Shown: one piece after another, positions 40,134 to 48,382 of the stretch
Layout of the letters: each line of letters starts with the position of its first letter
How positions within the stretch are numbered: position 1 is the first letter of the stretch
Position numbers and translations under genes: made by a program
DNA from: Alcanivorax hongdengensis A-11-3
Lineage (GTDB): Bacteria; Pseudomonadota; Gammaproteobacteria; Pseudomonadales; Alcanivoracaceae
Assembly (NCBI RefSeq): GCF_000300995.1
Contig: NZ_AMRJ01000019.1
Span: 1-64,000, forward strand
Length of the DNA: 64,000 nucleotides
Reading direction: 5' to 3'
Notes under the pieces: model-generated
Database searches by the model: none
What the model saw: the letters and a program-made list of their open reading frames with translations, nothing else
What the model was told of the DNA's origin: nothing

Positions 40134-42122
40134 TCAATTCACCGGTACCGAGACGGTACCCTTGATGGCCACCGCCGGCACCAGCAGATCCCGGGATACA
40201 CTGGACAGGTATTGCAGGTGATAACCGTAGACCAGCAGACCGAGCTGCTCATCGTCAGCCAGTTTCTCGGCGACCCCGACCATATCCACCTGATGCTGAC
40301 CCAGCCCGCGCAGGGGGGTGATCTGGTCATCAATCAGCCGCGGGGCTGCCATGCCTTTTCTGGCTCCCCAGCCCACATAGATGATGGCATCACAGCCGGT
40401 AATCGGCAGCTCCGCCGGTAATGCGCTGACCGCTTCACAGTCATTGGGCACATTGAATGGCAACGGCAGAGACAGGGTCACATCCAGCTGCCCGATACCA
40501 GCCAGGGTATCGTCCTTGCCCAGCACATCAGGCAACGGAATGAACACCGGCGCCACCAGGCTGGTGAGTCCGGTGAGGCCATTGGGTACCGGCACCAGTG
40601 TCTGCGCAATAGCCGTGGGTACACGATTCTGATCGGCCACCCGGTCCGGGTTCACCCACAGGGCCTGGCCATCGGCCAGCGACAGGCAGACCTGATCACG
40701 CAGCCGATCCACCGCCGACAACACCGGGTCAGGCAGTGTCTGTGCCTGCGCCGGGTGCAGCTTTTCATTAAGGAAGGCCACCACCGCATCCTGCTGTGAC
40801 AGCTCACCGCACTGGGCCAGCCCGGCCTGCTGCTGCAGGTCCGGCAGGGTCAGGCCAAGACTGTTGACCAGATCCTGCAGCGGACCGGTGATCTGGGTCA
40901 GCGGACCCAGCTGATCCAGCAGGCTCTGGATGGACGGCAGGATGTGACCGCTCTCGTGGGTCATAAGCCGTACGTCACCGCCCAGCGCCCGGTAGCCCTG
41001 ATAGTTGGCCCAGGCCTCGTTGAAATTGAACAGGGTATCGCGGATGCCCTGACTGAACAGGATATCCACCGGCGCCGGGGAGTGGGCCGGGAAATCGTAC
41101 TCCAGGCCGCCGGCTAGCGGTGCGGTCAGAAACGACATGGGTTGCTGTTGCTCCGCCGGCAAGGCATCCAGGAAATACTTGGCGCTGTGGTAATAGAAGA
41201 ACGGCAGCGCCCCTTCGTGGATCACATTGAACGTGGCACCGCGCAGCAGGGTTTCCTTGATGGCCGGGTCCAGCCCCTGCAGCAATGGTTGGTTGGCACC
41301 GGCCTCCCCGCCGGCCACCAGCAACAGCGCCCAGGCCGACTTGATGGTGCCATGGGGGCTGAGGCTGAAGCGCAGGTCGTTGGGGGTGATATCCGGGGTC
41401 AGCACATCCAGCCGGTGGGCCGGGTCGAGATTGTGCATCAGCAGCTGGTACATGCCGCCATAGCTGCCACCGGTGGCTCCGGCGGCCAGGTTATAACTGC
41501 CATCGTCCTGCAGGTCATGGGCCAGATAATCCAGGTGTGTCTCGGCCCAGTCGAGAATCTGCAACAGATCCCGGCCTTCAAAGTTGGGGTCCATGACGCG
41601 CACCGTGCCGGAACTGTCATGGAAACCACGCTGGTCAATGCTGATCACCGCGTAGCCATTGGCCAGCAGCCGCTCGACGATGGTGCCCGCCGGGTCGGTG
41701 ATTCGCTGGCCGCCAAAGCCGTGGCCATGGAACACCAGCGGATGCCCCTGCACACAATCAATAGCGGTCGGCTCCAGTACCTGGAAGGTAATCACCTCAC
41801 CACTGGCGGAGGTCAGATGCACCGCATAGCTGCGCTCCCCGGCAAGCTTCTGCTGCTTTTCGCAGGAAGCCGCGTCCGCGTTGCTGTCGTCATCGGCCAG
41901 CATCAACCCCGGCGTGAGATAGGCCGGCAGCCGCCGAGCCTGGGCCGGTGGCGCGGGCGGTTCTTCCGGGGTGTCCCGGGGTGTCTCGGCAGCGGGGGAC
42001 GGGCTGACCGGGGATGATGAGCCACCGCCTCCGCAGGCAGACAACATCGCCCCCAGCAACAGGGACATGACAAGCGTACGGGCAGCGACAGCGGGTGACG
42101 CACAGGCAGACAGAAAAGGCAT
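40134..42122 (-). CDS. lipoprotein alpha/beta hydrolase
   Basis: 662 residues. The signal peptide ends at LSAC (C30), followed by GGGGSSS and a Pro-rich tether. The catalytic domain has an oxyanion-type HGHGFGG (132-138), nucleophile S220 in GGSYGG, a candidate acid D362 in FSQGIRDTLFN and H389 or H393 in MTHESGH. The fold resembles S15/prolyl-peptidase-type hydrolases with a long, unfamiliar C-terminal region of about 260 residues. Substrate unknown; the location is probably the outer membrane. GGAGG precedes the ATG. The GGGGSS tether start is shared with the lipoprotein at 29388. Confidence 0.83.
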   Translation of the reverse strand: MPFLSACASPAVAARTLVMSLLLGAMLSACGGGGSSSPVSPSPAAETPRDTPEEPPAPPAQARRLPAYLTPGLMLADDDSNADAASCEKQQKLAGERSYAVHLTSASGEVITFQVLEPTAIDCVQGHPLVFHGHGFGGQRITDPAGTIVERLLANGYAVISIDQRGFHDSSGTVRVMDPNFEGRDLLQILDWAETHLDYLAHDLQDDGSYNLAAGATGGSYGGMYQLLMHNLDPAHRLDVLTPDITPNDLRFSLSPHGTIKSAWALLLVAGGEAGANQPLLQGLDPAIKETLLRGATFNVIHEGALPFFYYHSAKYFLDALPAEQQQPMSFLTAPLAGGLEYDFPAHSPAPVDILFSQGIRDTLFNFNEAWANYQGYRALGGDVRLMTHESGHILPSIQSLLDQLGPLTQITGPLQDLVNSLGLTLPDLQQQAGLAQCGELSQQDAVVAFLNEKLHPAQAQTLPDPVLSAVDRLRDQVCLSLADGQALWVNPDRVADQNRVPTAIAQTLVPVPNGLTGLTSLVAPVFIPLPDVLGKDDTLAGIGQLDVTLSLPLPFNVPNDCEAVSALPAELPITGCDAIIYVGWGARKGMAAPRLIDDQITPLRGLGQHQVDMVGVAEKLADDEQLGLLVYGYHLQYLSSVSRDLLVPAVAIKGTVSVPVN

Positions 42123-42373
42123 GGAACCTCCGGGTCGTCCCGCCCCGGTTCATTACATCAGGCAGGCGCTTATTGTTGATATGGGCAATGAAATGCCGTT
42201 TTCTGGTACCATAATCCAACTTATGTGACACCGGCATAGGTCCTAACAAACAACCAAGAAATCCGTACAAAGCAGCAACCTGGCGCAACGTACGGACCTT
42301 TGATCGGGCCACACCACGCCGGCAACGGTTTTTGCTATGCTGACGCTCCTTCACCCAAATCCGGAGGAATGCC

Positions 42374-42661
42374 GTGCGTCTTGTGCTTCTGACCTGTTTG
42401 CTTGCCCTGTCATCCTGGCTGAGTGCACAGCAGCCGGCGGCCGGTGAGCCGCAAAGCGACCAGGCACTGGTAGACGCGGAACAACGGGATGCCCGCCTGC
42501 GTGAACAGCAGGAACTGAAGGACCGGGCAGAGGATCTGCAACAACAGGTAAAGACCAGTCAGCAATTGCTGAAGCAGCAGGACGCCTACCTGAAGGCACT
42601 GGAACAACAATTGCAGGCCCTGAAAGCACAACAACGCGACAACAATTCACCGGCCCAGTGA
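42374..42661 (+). CDS. small exported coiled-coil protein
   Basis: 95 residues. A cleavable signal peptide (LVLLTCLLALSSWLSA) is followed by a Gln/Glu/Leu-rich helix that should form a coiled coil (QELKDRAEDLQQQVKTSQQLLKQQDAYLKALEQQLQAL). I accept the GTG at 42374 because GGAGGA lies 5-6 bases before it; the nearby ATG at 42369 is out of frame and stops quickly. Family not recognised. It precedes a GNAT gene by 18 bases and is probably co-transcribed with it. Confidence 0.75.
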   Translation: MRLVLLTCLLALSSWLSAQQPAAGEPQSDQALVDAEQRDARLREQQELKDRAEDLQQQVKTSQQLLKQQDAYLKALEQQLQALKAQQRDNNSPAQ

Positions 42662-42679
42662 GCCGGCCCGGGGGCACCG

Positions 42680-43276
42680 ATGTGGAAATGGTTGAAACAA
42701 CGCTTTGGCCCACAGCCCGTGGCAACGCCCACGGAGACGGCTCCCGTCACGACCGTACCTGACACCTCAGCAGCCGGCCCCGTTAGCGAACCGGATCCAC
42801 TGGCATCGCTGCTGCCGTTTGTGATTCGTCCCCTGGATGCCGGCGATATCGACGGTTTGATGACGGTGTTTCGCGATGCCATTCAGGTGACCGCCGCCAA
42901 TGATTACGATCAACAGCAACGGGACGCCTGGAGCCAGGCCCATGACCACAACAGCCTTGCCGACTTGCTGGCCGAGGGCGAGGTCATGGTGGCGGAATGG
43001 GAAGAAAAACCGGTGGGCTTTGCCCAGCGCCAGGACGACCATATCAATATGGTGTTCGTGCACCCGCAGGCCAGTGGCCTGGGTATTGCCACGCTACTCT
43101 GCCAGCACCTGGAAGACAGTGCCCGGGTCGCCGGTGTCGCCAGCCTGACTACCCATGCCAGCCTTACCGCCCATGACTTTTTTACCTACATGGGCTTCGT
43201 CAGCGAACAGCGGGAAGAGGTGCAGCGCGCAGGGATTGCTCTGCCACGCCACTTCATGCGTAAATCGCTGCAGTGA
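42680..43276 (+). CDS. GNAT-family N-acetyltransferase
   Basis: 198 residues. A variable N-terminal part of about 50 residues (Pro/Thr-rich) precedes a GNAT domain: FVIRPLDAGDIDGLMTVFRDAI, AEWEEKPVGFAQ, and the acetyl-CoA loop HPQASGLGIATLLCQHLE, ending with FFTYMGFVSEQRE, typical of the family. Acceptor unknown. It follows the small exported protein gene and is followed by a good terminator at 43449. Confidence 0.85.
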   Translation: MWKWLKQRFGPQPVATPTETAPVTTVPDTSAAGPVSEPDPLASLLPFVIRPLDAGDIDGLMTVFRDAIQVTAANDYDQQQRDAWSQAHDHNSLADLLAEGEVMVAEWEEKPVGFAQRQDDHINMVFVHPQASGLGIATLLCQHLEDSARVAGVASLTTHASLTAHDFFTYMGFVSEQREEVQRAGIALPRHFMRKSLQ

Positions 43277-43559
43277 AAGCCTGAATTACATTCAAAAAAC
43301 TGATCAAACGCCACAGATCAGCGTGCTCTGTTTCCCGCCTTCCTCCCGTTAAAGTACTCCCCATCAGCTGGCAACACCCTGAGCCGGCTACCGGAATCCA
43401 GATGCGCTGAATCTGAAACCGATCCCCGTGTGAAGTGACTTCCCCCTTGGCCGCCTCCCCGGCGGCCTTCTTTTTTTCTGCCGTTTTGCTGTTTCGCCAC
43501 CGGGCAGCCCCTCCCGACCCGCTTGCCGGGGAGGTGGCCACCCAATAACGAAAGCGGTT
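43277..43559. other. intergenic gap with a plus-strand terminator
   Basis: A 283-base gap between the GNAT gene and a convergent SDR gene. Apart from the terminator at 43449-43478 I see no gene. The 170 bases before the terminator could hold a small RNA, but there is no recognisable promoter or family. Confidence 0.4.
43449..43478 (+). terminator. intrinsic terminator
   Basis: GGCCGCC-TCCCC-GGCGGCC (43449-43467) followed by TTCTTTTTTT. Confidence 0.9.
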
Positions 43560-44429
43560 TCAGGAGCGGTAAAGTAACTTGCCCACGCTGTTAAATGCCT
43601 TGTCGGTCAGGCTGAGTCGAATCATGGAACGGAACAGGGTTTCCGGCAGCAGACGGCGGGCCAGCAATAACAGGCGAGCATCGGTGCCAACACTGTAGCG
43701 CAGCCGGGCGCCATCATCGGTGGCAGCACGATAAATCATGGCCGCGGCCTGCTCCGGGCGGGAACCACCGGGTCCGGTCTTGTCCATGACACCGAACTGC
43801 TCGCGGGCATAGTCATCATAGCTGCTTACCCCGGTGCGATTGTCACGATCGGAAGAGCGCCCGAAAAAGGCGGTATCCACCGCGCCCGGCTCGATAATCC
43901 TGACCTTGATGCCAAGCGGATTGAGCTCATAGACCAATCCCTCGGTAAAGCCTTCCACCGCCCACTTGCTGGCGTTGTAAACGCTATACAATGGCAATGG
44001 CACACGGCCCACCATACTGGCCACGTTCACCAGCACCCCGCTTTTGCGTGCACGAAAATGCGGCAATATTGCCCGGCAGGTTTCCATCAACCCAAAGACA
44101 TTGGTGTCGAACTGACGCTGGATCTGTGTCTCGTCCAGAGTCTCAAAGGCCCCCATCAGACCGTAACCGGCATTGTTGACCAGTACATCAATGGCGCCGA
44201 AATGCTGGATTGCCTTCTCCACCGCCTGGTGAATGCTGTCACGATCATTCACATCCAGGCGCAGACAGAGCACGCCGGGCAGGTCAGCCATATCGCCGGC
44301 CTGTTTCGGGTCACGCAGGGTGGCCACCACATTCCAGCCGCGGGCCTGAAAATGGCTCACGGCGGCCCGGCCGATCCCGGAGGAAGTCCCGGTTATCAGC
44401 ACCGTTTTATCGCGTTGTTCAGACATCAT
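43560..44429 (-). CDS. short-chain dehydrogenase/reductase
   Basis: 289 residues with a full SDR Rossmann fold: cofactor loop TGTSSGIG near residue 14, DVNDRDS, NNAGYG, and the catalytic S...YxxxK in NVASMVG and YSVYNASKWAVEGF. The C-terminal basic tail (LLLLARRLLPETLFRSMIRLSL) is membrane-loving, as in SDRs that act on lipids or retinoid/steroid-like substrates. AAGGAAA lies before two adjacent ATGs (44429, 44426). It follows the MpaB-family gene by 9 bases on the same strand, so the two form an operon. Confidence 0.9.
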   Translation of the reverse strand: MMSEQRDKTVLITGTSSGIGRAAVSHFQARGWNVVATLRDPKQAGDMADLPGVLCLRLDVNDRDSIHQAVEKAIQHFGAIDVLVNNAGYGLMGAFETLDETQIQRQFDTNVFGLMETCRAILPHFRARKSGVLVNVASMVGRVPLPLYSVYNASKWAVEGFTEGLVYELNPLGIKVRIIEPGAVDTAFFGRSSDRDNRTGVSSYDDYAREQFGVMDKTGPGGSRPEQAAAMIYRAATDDGARLRYSVGTDARLLLLARRLLPETLFRSMIRLSLTDKAFNSVGKLLYRS

Positions 44430-44438
44430 GGTTTCCTT

Positions 44439-45677
44439 TCACACGTGGCCGGGGTGATTGGCCCCCGGGCGAATCAGATCCTGCTTGCCGTCACCGAACA
44501 TCTGTTGCAGCACCTGCAACTGGGCACGCCGCCCGCGACGCTGTTGCCACTGGCGCAGCCCCGGCGCGTGGTGCTGAACCACATGGCTGGAAAAACGCGG
44601 CAGCATTGTCAGCAACGGATACCAGGGCGTCTGGTTGGTGGGCAGCCCCAGTTGCTGCATTTTTTCCTTGCCCAGAAAGTACTGGCTGACACTGAGATGA
44701 CGGTGATAAGCCAGTTTTCGCTGCAGGGCCGGCAGATGGGCAAAGTGCCGGTCCAGGGGTTCGCGGGACAGCGCCTGGCCGAGTTCGCGGCTGGTCCAGT
44801 CCGGGCGACTCTGGGTCATCATGGTGTGATGCAGCAGTACGATCCCGTCGCGCTCGCTGTCCACCAGCCAGCGCTCCTCCACCCCCATCAGCCAGCAGGC
44901 ATATTTCCACAGATGCATCACCGCCCTGGACTCACGACGACTGACCGCAATCCCCATCTTGCGCAGCCCGCCCAGCATCACCACACAAAAGCCCAGATAG
45001 GTGCCGACCATGTCCACCTGGCTGAGCGGCAGGCCCCACTGGGTGCTATCCCAGTCTTCTCGACCGGCCAGGTTGCGACGCACCATGGCATGCACCAGGC
45101 GCACATGCAGGGTGCTTCGGAATCCCTCGGAAAAACGCTGCAGACCACCCACTTCGGTACAGTCCACCCACCACTTGCCGGTTTCCGCCACCCGCCGGGA
45201 GGCGCCCTTGTTCAAGGCGCCGGTTAGCACCAGTGACTGGTTGAACCCGGACAGCAGATAGCCCCCCATCAGGGCCAGATCGCGCAGCACATAGGGGGCG
45301 GTCATACCGGTGGAATGAATAAACCGGGCGCCCTCGTCAATCAGGTCAAAATCCACCCAGGCCGGACGCTTTTCCAGCCCTTTCACGAACAGGCGCAGGG
45401 GCTCCGGGCAATCGGGCAGGGTCGCCAGGCCGTCACCAATGGCACGCTCGTAGAGTGCACGGGCCTCGCGGGGCCCGTAATCCATCATCCATTCCAGCAG
45501 GTTGTCCATGGCCGGGTCACCCACGTTCAGGGCCCCCACCACCGCATCGAACTCCTCACGGTCAGGGGCCAGATCCCGGCCCAGCAGGCGTCGCAACAGC
45601 GCCGGCGTGGGCGCCTGGGTCTTCTCGAACGGACGCACCCGCCCGGGGATGGGATTAATGATTGGCTGGGCTGTCAT
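44439..45677 (-). CDS. MpaB/latex-clearing-protein family oxygenase (DUF2236)
   Basis: 412 residues, mostly helical. The b-type haem region is suggested by RRVAETGKWWVDCTEVGGLQRFSEGFRSTLHVRLVHAMVRRNL, where the family carries a conserved Arg, Thr and axial His. Relatives include rubber oxygenase Lcp and the fungal MpaB that cleaves a farnesyl chain, so oxidative cleavage of an isoprenoid or lipid is plausible. I chose the ATG at 45677 because AGGAG is 6-7 bases before it but abuts the other ATG at 45683. It is co-transcribed with the SDR downstream and divergent from TetR across a palindromic operator. Confidence 0.82.
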   Translation of the reverse strand: MTAQPIINPIPGRVRPFEKTQAPTPALLRRLLGRDLAPDREEFDAVVGALNVGDPAMDNLLEWMMDYGPREARALYERAIGDGLATLPDCPEPLRLFVKGLEKRPAWVDFDLIDEGARFIHSTGMTAPYVLRDLALMGGYLLSGFNQSLVLTGALNKGASRRVAETGKWWVDCTEVGGLQRFSEGFRSTLHVRLVHAMVRRNLAGREDWDSTQWGLPLSQVDMVGTYLGFCVVMLGGLRKMGIAVSRRESRAVMHLWKYACWLMGVEERWLVDSERDGIVLLHHTMMTQSRPDWTSRELGQALSREPLDRHFAHLPALQRKLAYHRHLSVSQYFLGKEKMQQLGLPTNQTPWYPLLTMLPRFSSHVVQHHAPGLRQWQQRRGRRAQLQVLQQMFGDGKQDLIRPGANHPGHV

Positions 45678-45716
45678 CGTCATCTCCTGTCGCCCGACTT
45701 GTCTGGCACGAAACTT

Positions 45717-45750
45717 AATGCGAATATGTATTCGCATTCAATTCGCATTA
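45717..45750. promoter_or_regulatory. palindromic TetR-type operator
   Basis: AATGCGAATA (45717-45726) and TATTCGCATT (45729-45738) are perfect 10-bp arms around TG, and a further half-site ATTCGCATTA follows at 45741-45750. It fills the 82-base gap between the divergent MpaB-family and TetR genes and lies 10 bases before the TetR start. Confidence 0.75.
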
Positions 45751-45759
45751 GAGGCTGCT

Positions 45760-46377
45760 GTGCGCAAACGCCCCCAACAACAACGCTCCCGCGAGATGGT
45801 CCGCGCCCTGATCGACGCCACCGCCAGGGTGATTCAGCAACAGGGGCTGGACAGCACCACCACCGCCCGTATCGCCGAGGTAGCCGGGGTGAGCGTCGGT
45901 TCGCTGTATCAGTATTTCGGTGACAAGGACGCTCTGATCGAAGCCCTGATGGGTAGCCTGGCCGACGACATCGGCGCCGGTCTCAAGCGCCTGCCGCTAA
46001 TCGACAATGTGGACATGAACGCCCTGGTAGACAGTGCCATTCGTTTCGGCTTTGCCGTGCTGCATTCCCGTGACGGCCTCTACCTGGAGCTGGTACGCAA
46101 CTGGCACCGACTGCCCACCAACCGGGTGGTCGATGTGCTGCAGCAGCATTTCATGGATCTGGCGCGGGTGTATTTCCTGCGCCACTATCGGGACTATCCA
46201 ATCCGCAACCTGGAGGTGCGGGTGTTCATCGTCACCAACAGCGTGCTGTTCACCATGGTTCGTCATATCAGCCAGGACAATGGCCTGATCCGAGAAGAGG
46301 AGCTGGCCCGGGAGCTGACACGCATGGTTGCCCAGTACCTGGCCCTGCCACCGGCCGATGAGGACGCGCCCCGATGA
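45760..46377 (+). CDS. TetR-family repressor
   Basis: 205 residues. The N-terminal helix-turn-helix domain reads ALIDATARVIQQQGLDSTTTARIAEVAGVSVGSLYQYFGDKDALIEALM, the canonical TetR pattern; the C-terminal ligand domain follows. The start is a GTG at 45760 with GAGG 5 bases upstream; the frame extends far upstream but that part is antisense to the MpaB gene. The operator next to its start suggests it represses itself and the MpaB-SDR operon. Its stop overlaps the AraC start (ATGA). Confidence 0.92.
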   Translation: MRKRPQQQRSREMVRALIDATARVIQQQGLDSTTTARIAEVAGVSVGSLYQYFGDKDALIEALMGSLADDIGAGLKRLPLIDNVDMNALVDSAIRFGFAVLHSRDGLYLELVRNWHRLPTNRVVDVLQQHFMDLARVYFLRHYRDYPIRNLEVRVFIVTNSVLFTMVRHISQDNGLIREEELARELTRMVAQYLALPPADEDAPR

Positions 46378-47369
46378 AACCGGACCTGGCGCTGGCCTAC
46401 TGCCGCATGATCGCCCAGACCCTGGGCGTGGATCAGGACGGCCTGGGCGCCCTGGTAGCAAACACCGGCATCGACGTGGCAACCCTTCAGCACGGCGACG
46501 GTTTCATTGACTGGCCCGGCGCCTGCCAGTTAATCCACAACGCCGGGCAGCTCAGCGATGCGCCGGACCTGGCACTGCAAACCGGCCTGCGTGCCTTGCC
46601 CGCCATGCACGGCCCCATGGGCATGGCCGCCATGGCCAGCCCTACCCTGCGCGATGCCATGCGGGTGTTCGCCAGTTTCACCAACACCCGGACCCGGGTA
46701 TTCCGGACCGACATGGACGAGGACGACGACACCATTACCCTGCACCTGACGTTCGCCTACCCCCTGGATCAGGCCATTCGCTTTCTCACCGAGTCGGCCA
46801 TGGCCTCGGCCTACGCCTGCCATGTGGTACTGCGCGGCAAGCCCATCGAGCAGGGCCGCGCCTGTTTCAACTATCCGGCGCCGCCCTGGGCTGACGCCTA
46901 CCGCAAGGTGTTCCGCGGCATCGACGTGATCTTTGACCACCCCGAGGTCTGCCTGTCCCTGCCCGCCCATTACGGTGATGAAATGCTCGCCAGTCACGAC
47001 CGGGACCTGCTGTGGATGGCCATTCAGCAATGCGAGGCCCGGCAGGAAACCCTGCGAAAACAGGGCACCGTCACCGACCAGGTACTGGCCCTGCTGCATC
47101 AGAGCCATGGTCAGTCCAGCCTGGATCAGGTCGCCGATCACCTGCACATGAGCCCGCGCACCCTGATTCGCAAACTCAAACGCGAAGAGACCCGTTTCCA
47201 GCAACTGCTGGACCAGACCCTCAGCCGGCGCGCCACCCAGCTGCTCAGCCTGCCCCACTATACGGTGGCCGCCGTGGCGGAAGACCTGGGTTACACGGAT
47301 GTGGCCAGTTTCCGGCGCGCTTTTCAGCGCTGGTTCGGCACCAGCCCCGGGAAGTTCCGGCAGGAATAA
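46374..47369 (+). CDS. AraC-family activator
   Basis: 331 residues. An N-terminal domain of the Arabinose_bd type (about 10-200, as in OruR/VirS-like regulators) is followed by a C-terminal AraC DNA-binding domain with two helix-turn-helix units: SLDQVADHLHMSPRTLIRKLKREETRFQQLLDQ and TVAAVAEDLGYTDVASFRRAFQRWFGTSPGKFR. It is translationally coupled to TetR. A direct-repeat site begins 15 bases after its stop, upstream of the desaturase gene, and is the obvious candidate binding site. Confidence 0.92.
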   Translation: MKPDLALAYCRMIAQTLGVDQDGLGALVANTGIDVATLQHGDGFIDWPGACQLIHNAGQLSDAPDLALQTGLRALPAMHGPMGMAAMASPTLRDAMRVFASFTNTRTRVFRTDMDEDDDTITLHLTFAYPLDQAIRFLTESAMASAYACHVVLRGKPIEQGRACFNYPAPPWADAYRKVFRGIDVIFDHPEVCLSLPAHYGDEMLASHDRDLLWMAIQQCEARQETLRKQGTVTDQVLALLHQSHGQSSLDQVADHLHMSPRTLIRKLKREETRFQQLLDQTLSRRATQLLSLPHYTVAAVAEDLGYTDVASFRRAFQRWFGTSPGKFRQE

Positions 47370-47383
47370 ATCGCCATACAGCA

Positions 47384-47407
47384 GTGACACGCCGGTGACA
47401 GGTGTCA
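47384..47407 (+). promoter_or_regulatory. GTGACA direct repeats upstream of the desaturase gene
   Basis: GTGACA at 47384 and again at 47395 (11-bp period), followed by GTGTCA, so that TGACAGGTGTCA (47396-47407) is also a palindrome. The 13-mer CACGCCGGTGACA (47388-47400) is identical to one at 58573-58585 before the CDGSH gene. Confidence 0.55.
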
Positions 47408-47496
47408 TTTATCATCCCCGTCTTGTCAGCATCCGCGCTTACCGCATCCCCCGCTTGCCGTAACACTGAAAAAAAGCACCACGGGAGACTGGCGCA

Positions 47497-48369
47497 ATGA
47501 GCAACGCAGACAAGAACCATGAACTGGGACGCCTGAAGGTATCACCGCCAGTGGCATGGCCCACCCTGATGATTCTGGTCACGGCACTGGCTGCCATCGC
47601 CCTGACCTGGGCACTGACCCCCACCGGGATCTGGCCACTTTGGCTGGGCATGCTGGTCAACAGCATTGCCGGCTATGCCCTGTTTACCCCGGCCCACGAA
47701 GCCATTCACCGGGCCGCCGCACAGAAGCCCGAGCACAACGATTTCATCCTGGCTGCGGCCACTTTCGTGGCCGTGCCTTTTGGCAAGGGCAAACTGTTCC
47801 GTCTGTTGCACATGCGCCACCACCGCTTTGCCAATGACCCGGACAACGACCCGGATCACTGGATGGCAAGTAGCCTGTGGACCATGCCCCTGTGGGGACT
47901 ATGGCCGTATTTCTATCTCTACAAGTTCCTGCGCAATCCATCGCTGCTGCCCAATGTTCAGGTCCGTGAAGTACTGCGCGAAATCCTGGTAGCGGCGGTG
48001 ATCTTTGCCGCCCTGACGGCCTGGTCGCCGTTTTACATGCTGACACTGTGGCTGATTCCCACCTATTTTGCCTTTTTCCTCATGTGCCTGGTGTTCATGG
48101 TGCTGCCGCACTACCCACACACCGGTCGCCAGGACGAGAACCCCAACACCACCGCCTTGATGCGCATGGGGCAGGAATGGTGGCTGACACCGGTGCTGAT
48201 GTATCAGAACTATCACCTGATCCATCATCTCTATCCGACCATCCCCTTCTACCGCTACGGCAGGGCCTGGAAGGCGCGGGAAGCCTGGCACCGCGAGCAC
48301 TCGGGCAGCATGATCATTGGCCCGTTTGATCTGGGCCCCCAAAACCGAGGCGAAAGCGCCGGCGCCTGA
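47497..48369 (+). CDS. membrane fatty acid desaturase / hydroxylase-like protein
   Basis: 290 residues, with several membrane segments. The three His boxes of the di-iron desaturase/hydroxylase superfamily are visible: HEAIH near 68, HMRHH near 107 and HLIHHLYP near 247. The family introduces double bonds or hydroxyl groups into acyl or carotenoid chains. It is the first gene after the TetR-AraC pair and is followed 14 bases later by an SDR. GGGAG lies about 10 bases upstream of the ATG. Confidence 0.88.
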   Translation: MSNADKNHELGRLKVSPPVAWPTLMILVTALAAIALTWALTPTGIWPLWLGMLVNSIAGYALFTPAHEAIHRAAAQKPEHNDFILAAATFVAVPFGKGKLFRLLHMRHHRFANDPDNDPDHWMASSLWTMPLWGLWPYFYLYKFLRNPSLLPNVQVREVLREILVAAVIFAALTAWSPFYMLTLWLIPTYFAFFLMCLVFMVLPHYPHTGRQDENPNTTALMRMGQEWWLTPVLMYQNYHLIHHLYPTIPFYRYGRAWKAREAWHREHSGSMIIGPFDLGPQNRGESAGA

Positions 48370-48382
48370 CAGGAGCACAGGA

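Noticed and set aside
45502..45759. 86-codon upstream extension of TetR
   Set aside because: Antisense to the MpaB-family gene and across the operator; the GTG at 45760 has its own binding site.
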